Shown in pieces: positions 52,454 to 60,525 of a DNA stretch of 64,000 bases. Numbering within the stretch: position 1 is the stretch's first letter; each line of letters begins with the position of its first letter. A program made the position numbers and the translations under genes. The stretch is from Clostridiales bacterium (lineage in GTDB: Bacteria; Bacillota; Clostridia; Christensenellales; Pumilibacteraceae), in assembly GCA_022508445.1 (NCBI GenBank), contig JAFLVG010000003.1, positions 124,001 to 188,000 on the forward strand. The letters run 5' to 3'. Under the pieces are notes generated by a model, which was given only the letters and a program-made list of their open reading frames with translations, had not been told where the DNA came from and searched no databases.

Positions 52454-53794
52454 ATGAACAATATAAACAGAAATGCGGATATTATAGTCGCGCTCGCAAC
52501 GCCGTACGGAAAGTCGGCGGTTGCAATAATAAGAGTTAGCGGCAACGGTTGCGAAGAACTTGTAAACAAGTTTCTTGCGCGGCGTCTTTCCGTCGGAAAA
52601 ATAAAGGTTAACAATTTCAGAACGGAAAAATTTACGGAAAATTTAATGGCCGTGCTGTATAAATCGCCTCATTCGTATACAGGCGAGGACGTTGTTGAAC
52701 TTTTTCCGCACGGTAACATGACAATTTGCGACGGAATAATCAAGACCTTGGTGGAATCGGGAGCGAGAATTGCCGAGCGCGGAGAGTTTACAAAGCGAGC
52801 GTTTTTGAACGGAAAAGTTGATTTGATGCAGAGCGAGGCGCTTGCGGACATAATAGACGCACAAACGGCGGAGCAGCTCGATTACGGCAACAAGAGATTT
52901 GACGGAGGGTTTAAATCTCTCGAAAATGTGGAAAAATTACTACTCGCCGCACTCAGCTCGATAGAGGCGGTGTTGCATTACAGCGACGAACTTGAAGAAA
53001 ACGAGATTGACGACGTGCTCTTAAACGACGTGAACGGCGCAATCGAAAGCTCCATGAGCGAGATAAAAAAGGAAATCGACGGGTTTGTCGGTGGCAAAAT
53101 ACTAAAAGACGGGTTTAAGATTGCGCTAATCGGCGCGCCGAACGTGGGAAAATCCACTCTTTTAAATGCTTTGTTAGGCAATGAACGTGCAATCGTGACA
53201 CCGATTGCCGGAACGACGCGCGACACGGTGGACGGGGATTTTATTTATAATGACAGGAAGTTCACGGTTACCGACACTGCGGGATTGAACGAAAAAACGT
53301 CGGACGTTGTGGAAAAGATAGGGATTGACCGCGCAATCAAAGCGGCAAGCGAGGCGAACGTTGTCGTTTGTGTGACCGAATTCGGTAAAAAAGAGAAAAT
53401 CTCGCTGCCAGAAGATATAGAAAACGCTATCTTTATCGAGAACAAGTGTGACAGTGTCTTTGATGTGGGGACTGATTACGAAAAGGCAAAAAAAGACGGA
53501 AAACTTCAAATCAGCGCAAAGAACGGAATTAACATAACGGCGTTGAAGCAATTACTGTACGATTTGTGTCCCAAAGACCACGGAGCGATTTGCAATCACA
53601 GACAATATGACTGTGCCGTTCGGTGCTTTGACAGTTTGGTTGCCGCAAAGGTCGAGAGCAAAAGGGCAGAAGGCTTTGAAATCGTCGCGGCGCTACTGTA
53701 CGAAGCGTATTCGGCAATTACCGATTTGCACGGCGAAGCGGCCGACGAAAAGGTAATATCCGCCGTATTCGAACGCTTCTGTGTGGGTAAATAA
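52454..53794 (+). CDS. mnmE: tRNA modification GTPase MnmE
   Basis: Works with MnmG to make 5-carboxymethylaminomethyluridine at the tRNA wobble position. The N-terminal formyl-tetrahydrofolate-binding domain starts [22 protein letters not shown]. The GTPase insert has P-loop [12 protein letters not shown], switch motif TTRDTVD and DTAGLNE. The C-terminal Cys motif FCVGK (consensus FCIGK) ends the protein. 446 residues. mnmG is not in the window. Confidence 0.97.
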   Translation: MNNINRNADIIVALATPYGKSAVAIIRVSGNGCEELVNKFLARRLSVGKIKVNNFRTEKFTENLMAVLYKSPHSYTGEDVVELFPHGNMTICDGIIKTLVESGARIAERGEFTKRAFLNGKVDLMQSEALADIIDAQTAEQLDYGNKRFDGGFKSLENVEKLLLAALSSIEAVLHYSDELEENEIDDVLLNDVNGAIESSMSEIKKEIDGFVGGKILKDGFKIALIGAPNVGKSTLLNALLGNERAIVTPIAGTTRDTVDGDFIYNDRKFTVTDTAGLNEKTSDVVEKIGIDRAIKAASEANVVVCVTEFGKKEKISLPEDIENAIFIENKCDSVFDVGTDYEKAKKDGKLQISAKNGINITALKQLLYDLCPKDHGAICNHRQYDCAVRCFDSLVAAKVESKRAEGFEIVAALLYEAYSAITDLHGEAADEKVISAVFERFCVGK

Positions 53795-53795
53795 T

Positions 53796-54305
53796 ATGAA
53801 AAGCAAAATAGAACGTAAAAATCAGAAGGCGGCGAGCGCAAAGGCAAAGCAAACCGACAAGACCGTCGCCGTAAATAAAAAGGCCATTTTCGATTATTTC
53901 TTTGTTGAATCGATCGAAGCGGGTATCGCGCTCGAAGGCTCGGAGGTCAAATCGGTCAAAAAGGGTGACGTATCGTTGCGCGACAGCTTCTGCCATTTGG
54001 AAAACGGCAATTTGGAGCTAAAAAACTGTCAAATCACGCCGTACTCAAAAGTCGGAGCGTTCGCGCCCGATCCGCGACGGTCCAGACGGCTGTTACTGCA
54101 CAAATCCCAAATAGACAAGCTCGCTTCAAAGGCGGCGGAAAAGGGTTTTACAATCGTGCCGGTCAAAATGTACTTTAAAGGCAGGTTTGTCAAGGTCGAA
54201 ATCGCACTCGCCAAGGGTAAAAAGAACTACGAAAAGAAGCAGGTTATAAAAGAACGCGATATTTCGCGCACGGCTGAGCGGGAAATAAGAGGGCTTAACG
54301 GTTAG
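53796..54305 (+). CDS. smpB: SsrA-binding protein SmpB
   Basis: tmRNA-binding protein for rescue of stalled ribosomes. The core NKKAIFDYFFVESIEAGIAL then LEGSEVKSVKKGDVSLRDSF and the C-terminal basic helix (KNYEKKQVIKERDISRTAER) are family signatures. The ATG at 53796, just after the mnmE stop, gives 169 residues with a Lys-rich N-terminal extension of about 15. No tmRNA gene was recognised in the window. Confidence 0.95.
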   Translation: MKSKIERKNQKAASAKAKQTDKTVAVNKKAIFDYFFVESIEAGIALEGSEVKSVKKGDVSLRDSFCHLENGNLELKNCQITPYSKVGAFAPDPRRSRRLLLHKSQIDKLASKAAEKGFTIVPVKMYFKGRFVKVEIALAKGKKNYEKKQVIKERDISRTAEREIRGLNG

Positions 54306-54373
54306 TTTCTCGCGCCCGCGCAGTCGGAAAAGCAGGCGCGGAGAAGGTAATCGCCGGCGAGACGAAAGTGCGC

Positions 54374-54402
54374 TTGACACCGAGCGCGAAATTTAGTATA
54401 AT
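54374..54402 (+). promoter_or_regulatory. Promoter of the small single-helix protein gene
   Basis: TTGACA (54374-54379), 17-bp spacer, TATAAT (54397-54402), then an AAAGGAG site before the ATG at 54421. Confidence 0.88.
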
Positions 54403-54420
54403 TCGGTAAAAGGAGAAAAT

Positions 54421-54708
54421 ATGACAGCGTTTTTGTCGAATGTGTTTAACGATCCGAGCGATCCTTGGTACTATGTTTTGGGGGTGCTGTTTCTTGTTTT
54501 GATATTCGGAGCGCTCGCCGTATATATAATTTGGTCGAATAACAGAAAGAAAAAGTCGGGTGGCGAACAAGAAACGCCGACCGCCGCGGAAACCGATATC
54601 GTGACAGAAAAGCCCGAATCGGACGAGGCCGCCGAACAGACCGAGTACACGGCAGAAAACGCCGAGGACGAACAAAAGCAAACGAACGAGAAAAGCGAAG
54701 ATAAATAA
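54421..54708 (+). CDS. Small single-pass membrane protein with acidic tail
   Basis: Not recognised. A short N-terminal segment leads to one hydrophobic helix (about residues 17-38, then a NNRKKK stop-transfer cluster). The remaining 50 residues are acidic, rich in Glu, Thr and Ala, and predicted cytoplasmic by the positive-inside rule. It is monocistronic with a full-consensus promoter and its own terminator, which suggests it is a real and well-expressed gene. Confidence 0.75.
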   Translation: MTAFLSNVFNDPSDPWYYVLGVLFLVLIFGALAVYIIWSNNRKKKSGGEQETPTAAETDIVTEKPESDEAAEQTEYTAENAEDEQKQTNEKSEDK

Positions 54709-54722
54709 CAGAACAACAAAGG

Positions 54723-54743
54723 CCGCTCGAAAGAGCGGTTTTT
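54723..54743 (+). terminator. Terminator of the small membrane protein gene
   Basis: CCGCTC-GAAA-GAGCGG followed by TTTTT, 14 bp after the stop codon. The loop is a stable GAAA tetraloop. Confidence 0.88.
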
Positions 54744-54805
54744 GCGTGCGAAAAAAATTCAGCAAAACAAACGGCGTTGTCAGACAGAATTTTACACAGA
54801 GAAAA

Positions 54806-54880
54806 AAAGAAATCGTATACCCTACCGTTTAACTAAACCGGCGGTTTAGCAAATCAAGATTTTTTAACATGAGAATAAAA
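54806..54880 (-). repeat. Dispersed hairpin repeat, copy 3 (inverted)
   Basis: The reverse complement matches copy 1 from TTTTATTCTC through the palindrome (54832-54849, with one central change) to GGTAGGGTATACGA. It lies just before the methyltransferase gene promoter. Confidence 0.85.
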
Positions 54881-54911
54881 CTCATATGCGGTCGCGAGCA
54901 GTCCAAAAGGA

Positions 54912-54940
54912 TTGATAAACAAGAGAAATTGTGTTATAAT
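54912..54940 (+). promoter_or_regulatory. Promoter of the double methyltransferase, predicted leaderless
   Basis: TTGATA (54912-54917), 17-bp spacer, TATAAT (54935-54940). The expected start point, about 7 bp downstream, coincides with the ATG at 54947. Confidence 0.7.
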
Positions 54941-54946
54941 GCACTT

Positions 54947-56788
54947 ATGCGGTATATCGGGAACAAAACGGCTGTACTCAATGAAATAGACAAGTTGATT
55001 GACGAAAGCGGACTCAACAAAGAGGGGCTTTCGTTTTTTGACGCGTTCACGGGAACGGCGTCGGTCGCACAGCACTATAAAGACAGATATAGAATAATCG
55101 CAAACGACAATCTGTATTTTTCTTATGTAATTGCCGAAGCACGATTAAACGCGCCGACTGCGATGTTCGATAAACTCGGCTTCGATCCGTTTGAATATTT
55201 TAACGAGGCGGACGCTTCAAGCCATGCCGGATTTGTTGCCGAAAACTTCGCGCCCGAATTATCGGAGAGAATGTATTTCAGCCACGAGAACGCACAGCTT
55301 ATCGATTACATAAGATCGACGGTCGACGAGTGGTTTGCACAAAATAAGATAACCGAAAACGAAAGATTCTACTTGATAGCTTCGCTGTTGGAATCGGTTT
55401 CAAAAGTGGCAAACGTCGCAGGAGTATACGGGGCTTACCTGAAAACTTGGGATCCTCGCGCAATTAAAAAAATGAAGTTCATTCCGATTGACGACAATCC
55501 ATACGTTGTGCGACCTGCCGACGTCTATAATGACGACGTGTTGGAAGTAATAGAGAAAACGCACGGCGACATCTTGTATTTGGATCCGCCGTACACCAAA
55601 AATCAATATTCCGTTCAGTATCACCTATTGGAAACGATTGCGCGTTACGATAATCCAAAGCTAAACGGCAAAACGGGCGCACGCGATATGGGCAAGTTCT
55701 CTTCGATGTTTTCAAAGTCGGGATATGCCGAAGTCGCGTTCGAACAGCTTATCGCTAATGCAAAATACAAATACATAATTTTGAGTTACAGCTCGGACGG
55801 CATCATGTCCAAGGAATATATCGAAAGTGTACTCAAAAGATACGGCAAGAAAGAAACATTTAAATTCAAGAAATTCGGATACAAACGGTACAACAACAGA
55901 AAAAGCACCAACGACGAAAATCATCTCGAATATCTGTTCTTTATCGAAAAGAAAGAGGATGTCGTTTACTCGTCGCCGCTTAATTTTATAGGCGGAAAAG
56001 GCGATTTGGTGCCGTTCTTAAAAGCGCACATGCCCGAAAATATAAATACGTTTTACGATCTTTTTGCCGGCGGCTTCAATGTGGGAATAAACGTAACTGC
56101 GAATAAAATCGTATATAACGACATCAATTACAAGGTCAAAGAGCTACTGCAATTCATTGCAAACACGGACATTGCCGAATTTTATAAATATGTGGAAAAA
56201 ACAATAAAGGCGCTCGGGCTTAGCAAGGAAAACAAGGACGCGTATATAAATTTACGAAATAAGTACAATCGAAAAAATAAAGAAGATCGGGACTGCCGCG
56301 ATTTGTTTTTGCTGATAATGTTCGGCTTTCAGCAACAAATAAGATTCAACGGAAATTTGGACTACAACAATCCTGTCGGTCAAGCCGGCTTTAACGATAA
56401 GGTTTTGGAAAAGCTGATTTCGTTTTCAAGAGCCGCAAAGAGCAAAAACGTTGAATTTTATGCGGAGGATTATGAGAGCTTTTTCGACAGCGTTACCCCA
56501 GATGATTTTGTGTACATCGATCCGCCGTACCTGATAACGCTCGGCAGCTACAACGACGGTAAACGCGGCTTCAACGGTTGGTCGAAGAACGAAGAAATCC
56601 GCATGCTGGCTTTCTTAAAAGACTTGGACAAAAAGAACGTCAAGTTCATGCTTTCAAACGTATTGACGCACAAAAATAAGAAAAACGAAATTTTGCAAGC
56701 CTGGATTCAAGAAAACGATTTTAACGTGATTGCATACGACGGAAAAGCGCGTGGAAGTCGCGCGGAAGTAATTATTACAAATTATTAA
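54947..56788 (+). CDS. Fused double D12-class DNA adenine methyltransferase (M.FokI-like)
   Basis: Two complete Dam-type (D12) N6-adenine methyltransferase domains are joined in one chain of 613 residues. Domain 1 starts MRYIGNKTAVLNEID with motif I FDAFTGTASV and catalytic DPPY at 213-216. Domain 2 (from about residue 345) has NFIGGKGDLVPFL, motif I YDLFAGGFN and DPPY at 525-528. This architecture is known from M.FokI, where each half methylates one strand of an asymmetric site. The 5'-extended frame from 54869 is rejected because a promoter places the start at 54947. No endonuclease or specificity gene flanks it, so it looks like an orphan modification enzyme. The recognition site cannot be read from the sequence. 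Confidence 0.9.
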   Translation: MRYIGNKTAVLNEIDKLIDESGLNKEGLSFFDAFTGTASVAQHYKDRYRIIANDNLYFSYVIAEARLNAPTAMFDKLGFDPFEYFNEADASSHAGFVAENFAPELSERMYFSHENAQLIDYIRSTVDEWFAQNKITENERFYLIASLLESVSKVANVAGVYGAYLKTWDPRAIKKMKFIPIDDNPYVVRPADVYNDDVLEVIEKTHGDILYLDPPYTKNQYSVQYHLLETIARYDNPKLNGKTGARDMGKFSSMFSKSGYAEVAFEQLIANAKYKYIILSYSSDGIMSKEYIESVLKRYGKKETFKFKKFGYKRYNNRKSTNDENHLEYLFFIEKKEDVVYSSPLNFIGGKGDLVPFLKAHMPENINTFYDLFAGGFNVGINVTANKIVYNDINYKVKELLQFIANTDIAEFYKYVEKTIKALGLSKENKDAYINLRNKYNRKNKEDRDCRDLFLLIMFGFQQQIRFNGNLDYNNPVGQAGFNDKVLEKLISFSRAAKSKNVEFYAEDYESFFDSVTPDDFVYIDPPYLITLGSYNDGKRGFNGWSKNEEIRMLAFLKDLDKKNVKFMLSNVLTHKNKKNEILQAWIQENDFNVIAYDGKARGSRAEVIITNY

Positions 56789-56817
56789 AAACTTTAAATT
56801 GACACAATACCACAAAT

Positions 56818-56850
56818 AAAAAATCTGTTTAATATTAAACAGATTTTTTG
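56818..56850. terminator. Bidirectional terminator
   Basis: An inverted repeat (AAAATCTGTTTAAT with ATTAAACAGATTTT) with flanking A- and T-runs, between the convergent methyltransferase and helicase-loader genes. Confidence 0.8.
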
Positions 56851-56893
56851 TTAAATTGAATATCGAAATAGAAGAAAATGATAAATTTAAATT

Positions 56894-57787
56894 TCACGCT
56901 TGTGTTTTTATTCTTGCATTTTGAGCTTTTATCATAAAATTGTTTGCAAGTGATTTATCGCAAAGGCGGGAGAAAATCGCTTCGCCGTAGCGTTCGAGCA
57001 TTGTTTCGGGTTTGAGGTTTGTCGTAACGATAGTATTCTTTTTGCGCAACCAACGCTCGTTTATCACTGTATATAGATATTCACGCGTAATATTTTTGAG
57101 CATTGTTTCGGTGCCGAGATCGTCGATGACGAGCAAATTGCAGTCGAGCATGGGCGTAAATAAATCAACGTAATCTTCGACGGCAAACTGCGTGTGATAT
57201 TCCTTTGCGCGTTTTACGAAATCGAACGCGCTGACTGTCACGGTCGCCGCGCCGCGTTTCATCATTTCGGTAGCCATTGCCGAAGCGAGCATTGTTTTGC
57301 CCGTACCCGACGAACCGACAATTATAAAGAACGGTTTATCGCCATTCGGGAATTTTTCTATGTACTGCTTCGCTTCCGTATAAACTTTGGATATTGCTTT
57401 GGGCGCGGTTTTTTGCGCTTCATTGAAATCGATGAGCGGAAGAACGAGGTTTTCGCTTTCCGAATTTATCACGCGCTTAATTACGCAACGGCAATATTTC
57501 CCGTTAACGTACCCGGTATCGTTGCACTCCTTACAGCGGCAGGGCGGTTCGAGTACGTTTTTGTCGAGCTTTAAGCGCTCGATCTCCGCTTTGAGCTTTT
57601 GCCGCGCGGACTCGATGTCGTTTTCTAACTTTTGCGCTTTTTTAATCGCTTCCGTTTGATACGCCGAATAAGCCGTTTTTAGCTCGGCATGCTCGCGTAA
57701 AGCGTTTTGCCACACTTCATATCCGCTGTCGAGGTTGGCGCGCCTCTCGTCTACGATTTCTTTAACCGCGCGTTGATATGCGTTCAT
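56894..57787 (-). CDS. DnaI/DnaC-like replicative helicase loader
   Basis: AAA+ ATPase with Walker A GSSGTGKT, Walker B LLVIDDLGTE and a sensor region (NTIVTTNLKPETM), of the type that loads the DNA helicase at origins or restart sites. The N-terminal half has a helical segment and a Cys cluster (CRCKECNDTGYVNGKYCRC, about residues 83-103), a zinc-binding site as in Bacillus DnaI. 297 residues. The start codon overlaps the DnaD-like gene's stop by 1 bp (TGATG), so the two are coupled. Confidence 0.9.
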   Translation of the reverse strand: MNAYQRAVKEIVDERRANLDSGYEVWQNALREHAELKTAYSAYQTEAIKKAQKLENDIESARQKLKAEIERLKLDKNVLEPPCRCKECNDTGYVNGKYCRCVIKRVINSESENLVLPLIDFNEAQKTAPKAISKVYTEAKQYIEKFPNGDKPFFIIVGSSGTGKTMLASAMATEMMKRGAATVTVSAFDFVKRAKEYHTQFAVEDYVDLFTPMLDCNLLVIDDLGTETMLKNITREYLYTVINERWLRKKNTIVTTNLKPETMLERYGEAIFSRLCDKSLANNFMIKAQNARIKTQA

Positions 57788-59214
57788 CAGTCATCCTCCG
57801 AAACTTGCGTAAACAGCGAGTTAAGCTCTTCCGCCGAGCGGTTTTCCACCACTATACCCGTCGGCGCAGCAGGATTGACGTCTGCCTGTGCCGTAACGCT
57901 CGGGACGGCGGCCTTTGCATTTTCGATATCGGTAATGCCTTTTTCTTTCCAGGAAAGAAGGATTGCGTTCATGTACGCGTAAGGGTTTGTCTTGCCCACG
58001 GCGAGCGTTGCGGCGTAATCGATAATTTCTTTCGAAAAAGCGAGCTTTTCCGCCCAGTCCGCATAGTGCGTGCGCTGTGTGTCCTTGACCGCGCCCTTTA
58101 TATTGAACAGCTTGTTCAGTTCTTTTATTTCGCCGTCGAATTTGTTTTCGCTGTCGATATTTTCTTTTACTTGTTTTTCGCTCGTAAGGTTTCGTTCCGA
58201 TAGGTCGCGAACAACGGCGTCGAGGTCGGAAAGGCGTTTCATATCCTTTTTCATGCAGTACTCGGCGGCGGCGAGGATTGCTCTTTGCTCGAAGCCGAGG
58301 CCAAGCCACGGCTTGATGTACATCGCAATTTCCGGATCGACGTTTTCGTAATAAACGCCGAGCGCTTTATTTACCGATTTTGCGAATTTGTAAAGATCTT
58401 TGCGGTCGGCCTCGTATTTTTCTATGATATCGACGGTAAAAAAGGCGAGCGAATGGTACTGCGAAAGCTTTTCGTCGAGCGTCGCTATTCCGCCGTGCTT
58501 GATATTTTTTGCGACGTGCAAAATAATGTCGAAATCGAATTTATATTCGTGCCGCCATTTTTTGTATAGCTGTACCGCCTCGTGATCGGGGTGCTTTTTG
58601 CCCATAGCGCCGAGTACGGCACAAAGATCGTTATAATAAACGCCGAATTCTTCTAGTCTTTCGCCGACCTCGTCGGCTGAACGGTATCCGTCCTGCGCGA
58701 GATTGCGCGCAACCGCGAGAATATACGGACACGAAACGTTTCCGCCCTTTAAATCGGCGCAGTATTTAATAATAAAAACCATTGCCTGCCATTCTACGTG
58801 CAGTTTTTCCATCAACGAGTAATACTCGTTGTATTCGTTTGACGAAATTTGGCGTTCGGTTATGTAGAGCTGTGCGTTGCGGTTGAATTCCCGATATTCG
58901 TCCACATTGATATTTTTTATTTTCGGCCTTGCCGTGCGCGGCGACAAATAGCAGATATCGTCGCCGAGCTTCGACATGAGTCCGAGTTCCGACCAATAAT
59001 CGACAGCCGCCTCGACGGTAACGGGATCGAGGTTGAGCCGCCTTGCGAGCATATTTACGCTGTCGTCCTTGTCGTCTTTTCTCGCGGCGAGCGAAAGCCC
59101 GTAAAGATAGACCTTTACGTAATCGCCGTCGGCATACGGCATGTATTCGACAATAAATTTATTTTCGACGGTAACAGCGCCGTCGAAACTCGCTTCCGGC
59201 GACAGTTTGAACAT
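57787..59214 (-). CDS. DnaD/DnaB-like primosome protein
   Basis: Helical protein of 475 residues with DnaD-domain features: an N-terminal winged-helix part (about 1-130) and at least two C-terminal DnaD-type repeats, of which YADWAEKLAFSKEIIDYA and NPYAYMNAILLSWKEKGI near residues 385-435 are the clearest. In Bacillus such proteins remodel DNA for helicase loading, matching the helicase-loader gene directly downstream. The individual Bacillus equivalent (DnaB or DnaD) cannot be decided. Confidence 0.82.
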   Translation of the reverse strand: MFKLSPEASFDGAVTVENKFIVEYMPYADGDYVKVYLYGLSLAARKDDKDDSVNMLARRLNLDPVTVEAAVDYWSELGLMSKLGDDICYLSPRTARPKIKNINVDEYREFNRNAQLYITERQISSNEYNEYYSLMEKLHVEWQAMVFIIKYCADLKGGNVSCPYILAVARNLAQDGYRSADEVGERLEEFGVYYNDLCAVLGAMGKKHPDHEAVQLYKKWRHEYKFDFDIILHVAKNIKHGGIATLDEKLSQYHSLAFFTVDIIEKYEADRKDLYKFAKSVNKALGVYYENVDPEIAMYIKPWLGLGFEQRAILAAAEYCMKKDMKRLSDLDAVVRDLSERNLTSEKQVKENIDSENKFDGEIKELNKLFNIKGAVKDTQRTHYADWAEKLAFSKEIIDYAATLAVGKTNPYAYMNAILLSWKEKGITDIENAKAAVPSVTAQADVNPAAPTGIVVENRSAEELNSLFTQVSEDD

Positions 59215-59250
59215 CTTAAAGCCTCATTTGCTTGAAATATTGTATTAAAT

Positions 59251-59279
59251 ATGATACCATTAAAACGATAAATAATCAA
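59251..59279 (-). promoter_or_regulatory. Promoter of the DnaD-DnaI operon
   Basis: Minus-strand TTGATT (59274-59279), 17-bp spacer, TATCAT (59251-59256). A weaker plus-strand site (TTGAAA 59232-59237, TACCAT 59255-59260) for sbcD overlaps it, so the two operons probably share a divergent control region. Confidence 0.55.
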
Positions 59280-59313
59280 CCGTTTTTGTCAAAAACTCAC
59301 GGAGAAAAGTTTA

Positions 59314-60525
59314 ATGAAGATTTTGCACACCGCCGATCTGCATTTGGGCAAAAAGTTGAATAAAGCGTCGCGGCTCGAAGAGCAATGCGCAGTAGTAAAA
59401 GAACTGTCGGAGCTTGCGGATAGCGAGAATATCGACGTAATTCTCATTGCCGGCGATATTTTCGACGCGTCCGTGCCTCCGGCAGAAGCGGAACGCGTTT
59501 TTTACCGCAGCATCCTGACGCTTTCGAAGCGCGGCAGAGCGGTGATTGCGCTTGCCGGAAACCACGACGACGAACGGCGCATGTGCGCGGCAAAGCCGCT
59601 TGCCGATCTTCAAGGCATAGTGCTGGCAGGAGAACTCGACTATTCCGCACTCGGCTCGGAAACGCTGTCCGATCCGACTCCGCCGCCGTCGCTTTACGGA
59701 CTTTTCGACGCGGCGGACTATTTGCAAAAGCAACGTATTAAGATCACGGGGCATTACGGCGGCGTGACAGTCACAAAGGGCAATGAAAATGTCAATATCG
59801 CGCTCGTTCCGTATCCGTCGGAAGGACGGCTTTCGCGCTGGTACGAGCAGGATTACAATATTTTGTATCCGGAAAGAGTTAAGCTGACGCTCGAAAAGGC
59901 GTGCGCGTTTTTTAATCCCGAGCAATACAACATTCTTTGTACGCATTTGTTCTTGACAAAATCGGAGGAAGCGGAGGCGCTCGGCGGTCTTACCGCGTTG
60001 CCCGTATCGGTTTTGCCGAATACTGCCGATTATATTGCGCTCGGGCATATACACAAGCATTTGAGAATAAGCAAATCTCCGCTTGCCGAATACAGCGGCT
60101 CACCCTTGCAGTACGCTTACGACGAGAGCCGCACGAAATCGGTCAATATTATAGATACCGAAAAACGCACCGTTACGCAAGCTGTTTTGAGCTCGGGCAA
60201 GAAACTTACCGAAACGGACGCGTATAACTTCGACGAGTGCATGGCAAAGCTCGATTCTTTTGCGAACGACTATGTGCGGTTAAAGTACAGCGGCGATCCG
60301 CTCGGCAAGGAAGAAACGAGCAAGATTAAGTCGCACCCCGCATACAACGATCTCGTGGTGACGGCGAACGTTGGCGCGAATAAAACGTTCGAGCGAAGAG
60401 CGCACTTATCTGACGGCGAAATATTCGATATGTATTATAAATCGCGAAGCGGCGCGCTTCCGTCCGCCGAGCTAAAAGCGGCGTTTATCGAGCTAATGGG
60501 GGAATTGAACAATGAAACCCGTTAA
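59314..60525 (+). CDS. sbcD: SbcD nuclease subunit
   Basis: Mre11-type Mn-dependent nuclease subunit that trims hairpins and double-strand ends with SbcC. Phosphoesterase motifs are all present: HTADLHLGK, AGDIFD, GNHD and (further on) CTHLFL and GHIHKH. 403 residues. It overlaps sbcC by 14 bp and has an ACGGAG ribosome site. Confidence 0.97.
   Translation: MKILHTADLHLGKKLNKASRLEEQCAVVKELSELADSENIDVILIAGDIFDASVPPAEAERVFYRSILTLSKRGRAVIALAGNHDDERRMCAAKPLADLQGIVLAGELDYSALGSETLSDPTPPPSLYGLFDAADYLQKQRIKITGHYGGVTVTKGNENVNIALVPYPSEGRLSRWYEQDYNILYPERVKLTLEKACAFFNPEQYNILCTHLFLTKSEEAEALGGLTALPVSVLPNTADYIALGHIHKHLRISKSPLAEYSGSPLQYAYDESRTKSVNIIDTEKRTVTQAVLSSGKKLTETDAYNFDECMAKLDSFANDYVRLKYSGDPLGKEETSKIKSHPAYNDLVVTANVGANKTFERRAHLSDGEIFDMYYKSRSGALPSAELKAAFIELMGELNNETR

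Noticed and set aside
54869-54946. Longer N-terminus for the double methyltransferase
   Set aside because: The promoter overlaps this stretch, and the family starts at MRYIGNK.
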